Origin: Promethearchaeati archaeon
GTDB lineage: Archaea > Asgardarchaeota > Njordarchaeia > Njordarchaeales > Njordarchaeaceae
Assembly: GCA_026993975.1 (NCBI GenBank)
Contig: JALWRR010000201.1
Coordinates: 1 to 36,378, forward strand
Length of the DNA: 36,378 nucleotides
Direction: 5' to 3'
Shown: positions 16,605-24,537 of the stretch, one piece after another
Position numbering within the stretch: position 1 is the stretch's first letter
How the letters are laid out: every line of letters starts with the position of its first letter
Notes under the pieces: generated by a model
Told to the model about the DNA's origin: nothing
Databases searched by the model: none
Seen by the model: only the letters and a program-made list of their open reading frames with translations
Position numbers and translations under genes: made by a program

Positions 16605-17362
16605 CCCAACATCGTATCTAGAATAAGCATAAGTAGAAAACCAGCCATTACAGCGAGCGTAGATTTATCAAAGTACTCTCCATGCTGCGCCTCAGGAATC
16701 ATCTCATTTATAACAACAAACATCATGGCTCCAGCGCAGAAACCGAAGAAATATGGCAATAAACCATGAACTAGTGACACTATAAAGTATACTAAAATAG
16801 CGTTTAATGGCTCTACTAAACCAGAAAATACTGAGAAACTAAAGGCTTTACGCTTAGAGAAACCCGAACTATAGAGTGGTGCAGCTACAGCGAATCCCTC
16901 TGGAATATTCTGGATCCCTATAGCTATAGCGACTTCAACACCTAATATCAAACTTCCAGAAGCAAAAGCTACTCCAACGGACATTCCTTCAGGCATATTA
17001 TGTAGCGTTAATGCACTAAATATTATCAATGCTTTAGTTAATGCGGGGCTAGCTGTTTCTCCAGTTAATTTATAGTAAAAAACGTGTACTCTATCCTTAA
17101 GCAGTAAAACAAAAAGCACTCCTATAATGAATCCAATAGATACACTCACTGTGCCTCCGAGCTCCATGCCTGGAATAAGCAAGCTGAATATGGATGATGC
17201 TAACATAATTCCTGCCGCTATTGCATTACCTATATCGAATTTCCTGTGACTAAACTCGTCTCTCATAAATAGAATAGGAATGCCTCCTGTCGATGTTGCC
17301 ACTAGACCAGCTAACAAGGCAGATACGAGAAAAAACGTGAATGGATCCATACTTATAACCAT
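16601..17362 (-). CDS. ZIP-family divalent metal transporter
   Basis: Inner-membrane Zn/Fe/Mn transporter of the ZIP family, with about eight hydrophobic helices in about 250 residues. The two metal-binding helices are clear: TLHNMPEGMSVGVAFA and the following IGIQNIPEGFAVAAPL, containing the conserved HNxPEG and xNxPEG residues. A charged cytoplasmic loop around KDRVHVFYYKLTGE separates the third and fourth helices. Starts at 17362 (ATG) or 17350 (ATG, MDPFTFF) are possible; neither has a strong ribosome site. It diverges from the TauE gene across an AT-rich core shared by both promoters, and converges with the preceding gene, overlapping its stop by four bases. Metal specificity not deducible. 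Confidence 0.88.
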   Translation of the reverse strand: MVISMDPFTFFLVSALLAGLVATSTGGIPILFMRDEFSHRKFDIGNAIAAGIMLASSIFSLLIPGMELGGTVSVSIGFIIGVLFVLLLKDRVHVFYYKLTGETASPALTKALIIFSALTLHNMPEGMSVGVAFASGSLILGVEVAIAIGIQNIPEGFAVAAPLYSSGFSKRKAFSFSVFSGLVEPLNAILVYFIVSLVHGLLPYFFGFCAGAMMFVVINEMIPEAQHGEYFDKSTLAVMAGFLLMLILDTMLG

Positions 17363-17394
17363 TAATAATCTTGATTAATTGATTCATCATATAA

Positions 17395-17408
17395 CATATT
17401 TTTAAATA
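17395..17408. promoter_or_regulatory. Shared TATA-like core of ZIP and TauE genes
   Basis: An AT-rich element with TTTAAAAATA on the minus strand and TTTTAAATA on the plus strand. Placed at the usual distance, it predicts starts near 17374 (minus) and 17429 (plus), both giving short leaders to the flanking genes. It may act as a back-to-back promoter. Confidence 0.35.
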
Positions 17409-17452
17409 GTGGGATAGAAGAGAGTTTAAAAAATTAATGATGAGGATTATCG

Positions 17453-18307
17453 ATGCAGGAGATAATTATTCTATACGTGATTTTAATAGCTTTCCTAGCT
17501 GGGTTTATAGGTTCTATTCTTGGGTTAGGCGGAGGATCTATCCTAGTCCCATTCCTTGATATGTTAGCTGACGCAGGTTTTCTCCCCGGCGTTAATATTC
17601 ATCAGATAATCGCGACAAGCCTAGTTTGCACGATAGCTACCTCCAGTACAAGCAGCAGTATTTATATCGAGAAGAAAATAACAAACATGAGAATAGGTAT
17701 ATTTCTAGGAACGATAAGTATTCTAGGCGCGTTTACCGGCGCAACAATATCCGTTATGCTTCAAGGCAACATTCTTAGATTCTTATTTGGAATCCTATTG
17801 ATTTTTACAGCATATAACATGATTAAGGGAAAGAGATATACTCTGAAAAGAAAGGAAGTGAGGGAAGATAAGCTAGCTAGATTACTCGGCTTAAACGGCG
17901 AATATTATGATGAATCCGAAAAGAAAACAATAACATATCAAGCTCAAAACACCGTGAAAGGATTCATCTTAACTTTCTTCGGGGGGTTAGTATCAGGATT
18001 ACTGGGAATAGGGGGAGGAGTAATAAACGTACCAATATTAGTCCTCATCCTTGGCCTTCCACCTAAAGTAGCATCAGCTACGAGTTTATTTATCATTGGG
18101 TTAAATGGCGCAACAGGCGGAACAATATATTGGTTAAGCGGTCTGATTGAACCACTATTAGTCGCTCCAGCGGTATTAGGGATATTTATTGGTGCTACAA
18201 CTGGAACAAAGTTCTTTAGAAGGTTGAGAAATGAGACGTTGCGAAAGATATTTGCTATATTCCTGCTTTACGTCGCTTTAAGAATGATATACAAGGCTTT
18301 CTACTAG
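17453..18307 (+). CDS. TauE/SafE-family (UPF0721) membrane permease
   Basis: Integral membrane protein of 284 residues, about eight helices, in the TauE/SafE family of exporters for sulfite, sulfoacetate and similar anions. The internal duplication typical of the family is visible: GFIGSILGLGGGSILVPF in the first half and GGLVSGLLGIGGGVINVPI in the second. A charged loop (about residues 125-160, KRYTLKRKEVREDKLARLLGLN) lies between. The ATG at 17453 follows a GAGGAT-like site. A DUF1634-like gene follows with its ribosome site overlapping this stop; the same pairing is common in archaea. Substrate is unknown, and sulfur compounds are only a family-level expectation. Confidence 0.87.
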   Translation: MQEIIILYVILIAFLAGFIGSILGLGGGSILVPFLDMLADAGFLPGVNIHQIIATSLVCTIATSSTSSSIYIEKKITNMRIGIFLGTISILGAFTGATISVMLQGNILRFLFGILLIFTAYNMIKGKRYTLKRKEVREDKLARLLGLNGEYYDESEKKTITYQAQNTVKGFILTFFGGLVSGLLGIGGGVINVPILVLILGLPPKVASATSLFIIGLNGATGGTIYWLSGLIEPLLVAPAVLGIFIGATTGTKFFRRLRNETLRKIFAIFLLYVALRMIYKAFY

Positions 18308-18316
18308 GTGTTTCTA

Positions 18317-18649
18317 ATGAATGAGTATGACTTATACAAATATATCAAGATGAGTGTGCTCGTCAGCATAATACTGTTCATAATGGGCTTATCAATAACA
18401 GTAATTAATCAAACCTACACAGTGAGTACGAACATAAGTATTAACGATTTCATTAATCAATTGCTCTTGGGGAACCCTACCGCTATTATTTATCTGGGTA
18501 TACTAAATTTGATATTGATACCGATAGTCTCATTATTCTATCTAGATGTAACATATATTGCAGATAGAGATAAAAATATGTCATTATTAACGATTATTAC
18601 GATATCAATGTTAATAATAGTTATACTAATAAAATTACTACTTTTCTAG
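18317..18649 (+). CDS. DUF1634-like small membrane protein
   Basis: Small membrane protein of 110 residues with three predicted helices (VSIILFIMGLSITVI, AIIYLGILNLILIPIVSLFY and the C-terminal LLTIITISMLIIVILIKLLLF). This fits the DUF1634 family, which often accompanies TauE-type permeases and may act as an accessory subunit. The start is ATG at 18317, exactly five bases after GGTGT (18308-18312 region). The GTG inside that site would add three residues and is not preferred. It converges with the creatininase-family gene, overlapping its stop by four bases. Confidence 0.75.
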   Translation: MNEYDLYKYIKMSVLVSIILFIMGLSITVINQTYTVSTNISINDFINQLLLGNPTAIIYLGILNLILIPIVSLFYLDVTYIADRDKNMSLLTIITISMLIIVILIKLLLF

Positions 18650-19419
18650 CTTTCAATAAACTCTTTAACAACACTTAATGTCCTTTCAAGCATTGCTTGC
18701 CACAACTTCTCACCCTTCTCAACACTTGCTTTAGTTGGATCACCTATACTTCCAGTATCAGTAAATTCATCAGTATTCCAGGCCGTCGTAACTCTTATTG
18801 GAGACCACAAAGCAGCATACTTCATCTTAGGAGTCTTGATATTAGGTTTAGTTATCTTATCTTTTCTTACTTTATCTGGAATTATTACTAATGCTACACT
18901 TGTTTCAAATTCGCATGCATGCCCCCAAATCTCTGATTCCAGGACATCCTTAATTACATCATTGATTAATTCCCACGGATTTATCAATATAGCTTTCAGC
19001 TTTGTTTTCTCTTTTATCTCTCTAAGAGCTAGATTCAGTGTAGGAATATTTCCACCATGACCATTAATAATAATTAGTTTCCTTACGCCATGTTTATCAA
19101 GGCTCCTAGCTATATCCCTAACCATAGATAGTAGTGTGCTTGATTCTAGGGTGATTGTTCCTTTAAAGTGCATGTGGTGCGGAGAGATACCGTACCATAT
19201 CGGTGGAAGAACCAGTACGTCACCACTCAACTTACTAGCTATCTCTCTCGATAATATGTATGAGCTATAACTATCCATACCTAGGGGTAAATGTAAACTA
19301 TGTTGCTCGCAACTACCAACGGGCAATATAACAGCTTTTATCTTATTAATCTTCTCACTTATCTCAAACCAAGTATGATCCTTCCACTCAAGCATTAACA
19401 GCGCCTCAATAATCTCCAT
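18646..19419 (-). CDS. Creatininase-family amidohydrolase
   Basis: Metal-dependent hydrolase of 257 residues. Metal ligands fit the family: E38, H40 and D49 in GSCEQHSLHLPLGMD, the histidine of INGHGGN, and the glutamate of HACEFETS. Archaeal members include ArfB, which deformylates a purine-like intermediate in riboflavin and F420 synthesis, and that is a reasonable candidate role here. Creatinine hydrolysis itself is unlikely in this organism. ATG at 19419 gives the longer form; ATG at 19395 (MLEWKDHTW) has GAGGCG upstream and matches the usual family start better. Upstream minus-strand TATA-like elements are near 19473-19486 and 19434-19441. Confidence 0.8.
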   Translation of the reverse strand: MEIIEALLMLEWKDHTWFEISEKINKIKAVILPVGSCEQHSLHLPLGMDSYSSYILSREIASKLSGDVLVLPPIWYGISPHHMHFKGTITLESSTLLSMVRDIARSLDKHGVRKLIIINGHGGNIPTLNLALREIKEKTKLKAILINPWELINDVIKDVLESEIWGHACEFETSVALVIIPDKVRKDKITKPNIKTPKMKYAALWSPIRVTTAWNTDEFTDTGSIGDPTKASVEKGEKLWQAMLERTLSVVKEFIES

Positions 19420-19724
19420 GAAGAATTAATCTTAGTTATATAATCTTCCTATTCTCTCCTACTAAATAAGTATCGTTTATATAAGTTAATTATCGTACTT
19501 ATCGTAAACAGCTATGTGATGCATCTAGATAAGAATTTAGTATTATTCTGATGCATGATTGTTTGATTATGAGTGAAATTTAGATTAATCCTAATTAATC
19601 TTAACACATAATGCAGATTTATAGCATTTGTATAACTTAATTATTGTTACAATGCTAATAAAAATACTTTTCAGTTAACAGTACTTATCTTTATAATTTA
19701 ATTATTGATTAATGTGTTCGAGTT
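19420..19724. promoter_or_regulatory. Divergent spacer between creatininase-family gene and nreA
   Basis: No gene seen. It contains a perfect 8-bp inverted repeat, AGATTAAT-CCTA-ATTAATCT, at 19582-19601, and a half site ATTAATCT at 19425-19432 next to the hydrolase start. TATA-like TTATAATTTA at 19690-19700 predicts a start near 19722, making nreA essentially leaderless. The octamer TGATGCAT occurs twice (near 19516 and 19552). No complete C/D box RNA could be assembled from these. Confidence 0.4.
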
Positions 19725-20951
19725 ATGTCAAGAATACCTAGGGAGGTTTGTGCTTACTGCAAGGGAGTGAAAAAGCTCTGTGGAGCAAAGGTATGCCCAA
19801 TACTCATTAAGAGTGCGACAGCATTGAATTTGATTCCCAAGATAGTTAATAAGAGAAGTCTAGATGGATTTTCTCCACCTAACTTACTCGTAGGTGAGCA
19901 TGGTTATCCTCTTGTTAATCTCGGCCCAATATCAACAAATGAATTTTCTTATGCAAGGGAAGATCCAGAAATTTGGGCTAGGAAGAGATTGGATCTAATA
20001 GATATATTGAAGATGAGAGTAAGTATGCTTTATGCTTTTCAGAAAGTTAAGGTAACTAGATATAACTATCTCATCGATGCGTTGAAAGAGATGATTATTA
20101 GCTTAAAGCCCGTTGACATAGATATATACTTAAAGAAAGAACCGAAAATACTAATAAACTTTGATGCTGATATTCCCCCAATTGGAGCATCAGGTATTCT
20201 AGAGAGAGTAGAGATAGCTGGGAACCCAATAACTACAAGGAAGATTGAGCAAGCTGTTGAAGAGGACGTTAAAACGATAACTATTGTACCAGAATTATGG
20301 AGACATGGAATGAATTTCTATTACATTCAGAGATTACTATCCGCCGGTCTATTAGGAGTTAAGGCTAGAAGAAGAATTGTACCAACGAGATGGAGCATTA
20401 CTGCAACTGATAGTATCTTAGGCCAATTCTTTCTAAGGAAAATAAGGTATAGTGGCACCCTAGGTCAATCATCCCTACATTACTGGGAGTATCTAGGGAA
20501 CAAGTACTATATCTTATTGATACCGAATGAATCCTGGGCAATGGAGATGTTCGAGATATGGTTACCATACAGTGTCTGGGTTAGAGAATCAAGAAACCCA
20601 GTAATAATACATATTCATGAGGACTATGACGGTAAACCAAATAAGATAGATGGTGGCTATATGGCGATTCGCTATAGTGTTCTCGAATACCTAACGAAAG
20701 TGAATAAGAAAGCAGCCGTCATAGCTATAAGAATAATCACACCTAAGTATTTTGCTCCAGTCGGAAGTTGGCAGATAAGGGAGAGCGTTAAGCTTGCTTT
20801 GCAATCACCTCCAATAATGCGAGGTGAACCTGAAGAGTTGCTGAATGAAGTAATGCTTAGAGAAAAGGATAACTTAAATATTGATTTTAGCAGTAAATCA
20901 TGGATATTAAGGAGAATCAAGCAACCTAAATTAATAGACTTTATTAAGTAG
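19725..20951 (+). CDS. nreA: Nre-family DNA repair protein
   Basis: Archaeal Nre protein (408 residues), implicated in repair of DNA damage through PCNA. It starts with the family zinc-finger-like motif CAYCKGVKKLCG...CPI, followed by the conserved NLLVGEHGYPLVNLGP and the second domain with GTLGQSSLHYWEYLGN. The last residues read QPKLIDFIK, matching the PCNA-interacting Qxx(I/L)xxF(F/I) motif, as in haloarchaeal NreA. ATG at 19725 has no Shine-Dalgarno site and lies about three bases from the predicted transcription start, so translation is probably leaderless. It stands alone between two spacers. NreB is an alternative name used when two paralogues are present; one zinc motif and the C-terminal motif favour NreA. 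Confidence 0.87.
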   Translation: MSRIPREVCAYCKGVKKLCGAKVCPILIKSATALNLIPKIVNKRSLDGFSPPNLLVGEHGYPLVNLGPISTNEFSYAREDPEIWARKRLDLIDILKMRVSMLYAFQKVKVTRYNYLIDALKEMIISLKPVDIDIYLKKEPKILINFDADIPPIGASGILERVEIAGNPITTRKIEQAVEEDVKTITIVPELWRHGMNFYYIQRLLSAGLLGVKARRRIVPTRWSITATDSILGQFFLRKIRYSGTLGQSSLHYWEYLGNKYYILLIPNESWAMEMFEIWLPYSVWVRESRNPVIIHIHEDYDGKPNKIDGGYMAIRYSVLEYLTKVNKKAAVIAIRIITPKYFAPVGSWQIRESVKLALQSPPIMRGEPEELLNEVMLREKDNLNIDFSSKSWILRRIKQPKLIDFIK

Positions 20952-21179
20952 AAATGATTCAAATTTTTAGAACAGTCATGATCTCTATCCTCTATGATAA
21001 GCTCACAAGTATGAGATAATTTAATTTACCTAAAATTTCATCTAAGCCATTACGTTAGCGGCTAGAAACTAATTTACGCAAATATTATAATACAGGTATT
21101 TTATTCAATCAATAATTTAAATAATAGAGGTTCCCCATTTTAAGAGAAACCATATTTAATGAATTAGCGGTGATTAATA

Positions 21180-22487
21180 ATGCCAATTAAAGGGATAGAT
21201 TCAATAGATTTAATTAAGAGGGTTCTAGATGGCAAGAGACTCACAAAAGACGAATTAAAACAGATTATAGAAGATGCCCTAGGGGGCGCTCTACCCGATG
21301 TAGCAATTACAGCATTTATTGTAAGGCAATATATTAAGCCGTTCTCAATTGACGAAATAGCTGACTTAACAATGGCTATGGTTGAAACTGGCAAGACTGT
21401 TGATTTTGGTCCTAATACTGTGGATAAGCATAGTATTGGTGGTGTTCCCGGGAATAAGGTCTCTCTACTGATAGTTCCTATTATCGCTTCAACAGGCCTC
21501 AAGATCCCTAAGACTAGCTCGAGAAGCATAACAACAATAGGAACAGCAGATACGTTTGAAGTTTTAACGAATGTTAATCTCTCTCTAGAGGAAGTTGAGG
21601 AAGTTGTTAATAAGGTTAATGGATGCATAGTGTGGGGTGGAGCACTAGATATAGCTCCAGCTGATGATCTATTTATCCAGAAAGTAGAGAGTGTTCTAAG
21701 GATTGATCCTATATCACAATTGCTTGCTTCAATTATGGCGAAGAAAGTGGCTATGGGGGTAAAGTACCTCGTTATAGATATTCCTCAGGGGAAAGGAACT
21801 AAAGCTGAAACAATGGAGGATGCAATGAAATTAGCTAGAATGTTCGTTGATATAGGGCAGAAATTGAATGTTCATGTAGAAGGAGCAATCACTTACGGGG
21901 ATCAACCAATAGGTCATGCCGTTGGACCAGCATTAGAAGCAAGAGAAGCGTTAATGACTCTTGAGGGAAAAATCCCCTCAACATCACTAGTGGAAAAAGC
22001 CACAGGCTTAGCTGGTATCCTCTTAGAAATGACTGGAAGAACCCCGCCTAACAGGGGTTCAGAGGTAGCAAAAGAAATCTTGAAATCTGGTAAAGCGCTT
22101 AAAAAGATGAGAGAAATAATCGAAGCGCAGGGAGGAGATCCGAAGATAAAATCCGAGGACATACCAATAGGCCAATATACTGCTGATATAGAGGCTACAG
22201 CAGACGGTTACGTTGTTTCTATAGATAATAGGGCTATTATGGCTATCGTGAGAGCAGCTGGTGCTCCTAAAGATAAGGGTGCAGGGGTTATTGTTCATAA
22301 GAAAGGTGGTAGATACGTTAAGAAGGGTGAGCCTGTCATGACGATATACTCTAATAGTGAGGCTAGGTTAGATGAGGCTTTGAGTCTAGCTAGAACATTA
22401 GAACCAGTTATTATAGAGGGGATGATTAGAAAAAGAATAGTGCAAGCGCAATTCTTAATGAGTGCGTCTTTTGAGGAATCTGGCTAG
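21180..22487 (+). CDS. deoA: AMP phosphorylase (short form) / thymidine-phosphorylase family
   Basis: Phosphorolyses AMP to adenine and ribose-1,5-bisphosphate in the archaeal pentose-bisphosphate pathway. It carries the phosphate-binding VDKHSIGGVPGNK and the TSSRSITTIGTADTFEVL signature, closer to AMP phosphorylase than to bacterial pyrimidine phosphorylase, plus GGALDIAPADD. At 435 residues it lacks the about 80-residue N-terminal domain of Thermococcus AMP phosphorylase. An in-frame TGA three codons upstream and GGTGA six bases before ATG 21180 show this is not a start error. It converges with R15P isomerase, the next enzyme. The lost domain helps oligomerise the Thermococcus enzyme, so the quaternary structure may differ and nucleoside specificity should not be assumed. 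Confidence 0.82.
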   Translation: MPIKGIDSIDLIKRVLDGKRLTKDELKQIIEDALGGALPDVAITAFIVRQYIKPFSIDEIADLTMAMVETGKTVDFGPNTVDKHSIGGVPGNKVSLLIVPIIASTGLKIPKTSSRSITTIGTADTFEVLTNVNLSLEEVEEVVNKVNGCIVWGGALDIAPADDLFIQKVESVLRIDPISQLLASIMAKKVAMGVKYLVIDIPQGKGTKAETMEDAMKLARMFVDIGQKLNVHVEGAITYGDQPIGHAVGPALEAREALMTLEGKIPSTSLVEKATGLAGILLEMTGRTPPNRGSEVAKEILKSGKALKKMREIIEAQGGDPKIKSEDIPIGQYTADIEATADGYVVSIDNRAIMAIVRAAGAPKDKGAGVIVHKKGGRYVKKGEPVMTIYSNSEARLDEALSLARTLEPVIIEGMIRKRIVQAQFLMSASFEESG

Positions 22488-22488
22488 A

Positions 22489-23448
22489 TCATATATCTAT
22501 TTTAATTATTTCCCATATTTTTGGATACATTTCTTTAAAAGCTCTTATTACATCGCTAGGTGGAATTATGCCTGCTTCTGTTATTATTGCATCAATGAAT
22601 TCTGGTGAAACAGTTTCAAAGGCTGGATTCAGGATTGTGACTCCTTCAGGCGCATCATGCCAAACCTCCTTTGGATTCCGCATCTCAATGGTTATGTAAT
22701 CCCCGAGGATAGATTTTAGATCTAGTTTTAGGAGAGTGGTCGTTACGTATAAAGGGAAATCGAACTCCTTAGCCACTAATGCGAGAAGCTTACTACCAAT
22801 CTTATTTACTATTACTCCATTACTACCAATTGCATCAGACCCAATCATTGCTAGATCAGGCTTATATTTTCTAGCAGCCCATCTCATCGCGCTATCAACA
22901 ATATAATAAACCTTTATCCCACTTTCAGCTAGCTCTCTTGCTGTTCTTCTTCCCTGATAAACAGGCCTAGTCTCTGACGCTATAACACGGATGTTCTTGC
23001 CTTTCTCATGAGCTTTTCTAAGAATCTCAACTACAGTGGTTGAGTGACAGTGAGTCATAACTATTCCTTCGTCAGGAACTCTCTTCCAACCGATTTCTAT
23101 TATTTTCCTGAAAGCGTTTCTCAATGTTTCTAAATAGCTATCAGCAGCCCTAGTTAATTCCTCCCTGATTACAGATAGTTCAGCTTTTTCCTCTAGCAAT
23201 TTACTATAAATGGATTTAATTAGATTTAATCCATTCTGCATAGCTGGTTCAGTAGGTCTGCTATTGAAAAGCATTTCAATAGACTTATTTAATGTATCTA
23301 ATAACTCCTCGTCGGTAGACTCGCTAAGGACGCGTTTAATCGTTTCCATAGCTGTAACCGCGATTCGGGTTGCGCCTCGAATCCTTAAGCTAGCGATATC
23401 CTCTTGAATTCGCTTAACATAATCCAATAAATTTTCTTGAGAAGACAT
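22489..23448 (-). CDS. Ribose-1,5-bisphosphate isomerase (eIF2B-like)
   Basis: Isomerises ribose-1,5-bisphosphate to ribulose-1,5-bisphosphate. It is an eIF2B alpha/MtnA-fold protein: an N-terminal helical domain with the substrate motif RIRGATRIA, then the Rossmann-like domain with VMTHCHSTTVVE (cysteine about 134), SETRPVYQGRRTA, VDSAMRW, and MIGSDAIGSNG (aspartate about 205). These match the catalytic Cys133 and Asp202 of the Thermococcus enzyme. A C-terminal ITEAGIIPPSDV is typical. The start is ATG at 23448, five bases after GGTGT; an in-frame GTG at 23457 lies within that site. Its convergent neighbour AMP phosphorylase supports this rather than a translation-factor eIF2B role. No RuBisCO is in the window. 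Confidence 0.87.
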   Translation of the reverse strand: MSSQENLLDYVKRIQEDIASLRIRGATRIAVTAMETIKRVLSESTDEELLDTLNKSIEMLFNSRPTEPAMQNGLNLIKSIYSKLLEEKAELSVIREELTRAADSYLETLRNAFRKIIEIGWKRVPDEGIVMTHCHSTTVVEILRKAHEKGKNIRVIASETRPVYQGRRTARELAESGIKVYYIVDSAMRWAARKYKPDLAMIGSDAIGSNGVIVNKIGSKLLALVAKEFDFPLYVTTTLLKLDLKSILGDYITIEMRNPKEVWHDAPEGVTILNPAFETVSPEFIDAIITEAGIIPPSDVIRAFKEMYPKIWEIIKIDI

Positions 23449-23499
23449 AAAAGACACCTATTTAAATAAAAATCAGTGGTGATTAAAAAGTTAAACCGA

Positions 23500-24381
23500 T
23501 TATTTAGCGGGTACAAATGTTCTTATCTCTACGAAGAACCAAGCTATGAACGCTGCTATTAATCCCATTGCTGCTCCAATTATTCCAGCAACGATCATAA
23601 CGCCTATAACTATAACTTCCATTCCTATATTGAATATTGATCGAACAGCGCCAACTAGCTGAGGCCACCATATTCCCGTCAGGACGGATATGCTCAGCAT
23701 AGCAACTATTATACCGTTTATTAATGCACCACGCCAATATCCCGTGACCCATCCTATGAATATTCCTGGGAGTATGAAGTCAAGTAGTATTATTAACTCG
23801 AAGAACCTTGTTAAATCGTTTTGCAAGCCATAAGCCGAGTACAGTAAGTAAGTTGTTGTTATGGTTAATGCATAGAATATTATTCCTATGACTAATCCGA
23901 TAAGCATATTTTTCGTATCTCTTCGCCCAAGAATCTCAAATTTTCTTACCCTACTTTCAAGAGTTTTTGTTAATTCTCTAGTGAGAATTAGGGATGCCTT
24001 CTCAGCCTCTTCTTGATCAATAAGACCTGTCTCTCCAGGTATAATCTTATCTAATGTCTCCTTATTTCGATTCAGAAAACTCTCAAATACCCTCCAAACG
24101 AGCTTAGGATTATCTTCTGGATCTGTGATTGCGACAGCTAGTATTCGGACTCCATCAACATCTATATATCTGTATGACATTTTCACATGTTCAAACTCTA
24201 TTATCTGTACTCTACTACCTAAAGCATCATAACCGAACATTGATACTGCGGATAAGAAGTTAACCATCAAGCTGTGATCTCTACCAGCGACTCTCTCAAG
24301 TATATAATCTGGTATCTTCGGGTGAACGTAATGCCAGATTAAAGTTCCCTCCTCAGAGGCCAAGTACATCAAATAAATCAT
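23500..24381 (-). CDS. Longin-like domain fused to four-helix membrane protein
   Basis: Protein of 293 residues. Residues 1-115 read like a longin/roadblock-type fold: strands YLMYLASEEGTLIWHYV, a helix DHSLMVNFLSAVSMFGYDA, strands around RVQIIEFEHVKMSYRYIDVDGVRILAVAI, then a helix (NPKLVWRVFESFLNRNKETL). A charged helical linker follows, then four hydrophobic segments from about 160 (LIGLVIGIIFYALTIT; ELIILLDFILPGIFIGW; ALINGIIVAMLSISVL; VIVIGVMIVAGIIGAAMGLI). I know of no named family with this build. The ATG at 24381 has GTGAG five bases upstream. It lies downstream of the STAND-TPR gene on the same strand after 156 bases with a TATA-like TTTTTATAC, so it may have its own promoter. The fold call is inference. 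Confidence 0.6.
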   Translation of the reverse strand: MIYLMYLASEEGTLIWHYVHPKIPDYILERVAGRDHSLMVNFLSAVSMFGYDALGSRVQIIEFEHVKMSYRYIDVDGVRILAVAITDPEDNPKLVWRVFESFLNRNKETLDKIIPGETGLIDQEEAEKASLILTRELTKTLESRVRKFEILGRRDTKNMLIGLVIGIIFYALTITTTYLLYSAYGLQNDLTRFFELIILLDFILPGIFIGWVTGYWRGALINGIIVAMLSISVLTGIWWPQLVGAVRSIFNIGMEVIVIGVMIVAGIIGAAMGLIAAFIAWFFVEIRTFVPAK

Positions 24382-24537
24382 TTGTTCTCACGTAATTCTA
24401 CTAGTCCTAGAGATTTAGATTGTGTGTTATAGATATGATGTTATGGTGTATAAAAATTTATTCAATGATGCTCCTTAAAAAAACATAATTCAGCATGATT
24501 ATTTAAATAATTATAGGTAAAAGAAGAAGAAATCTCG

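Noticed and set aside
19513-19565. Repeated TGATGCAT with CTGA resembling a C/D box RNA
   Set aside because: The C box is imperfect (ends in C instead of A), spacing between boxes is too long for an archaeal guide, and no closing D box is present.
23504-23752. Second minus-strand frame of 82 codons inside the longin-like gene
   Set aside because: Out-of-frame shadow within the membrane-helix coding part, with atypical arginine/asparagine/tyrosine composition and no ribosome site.
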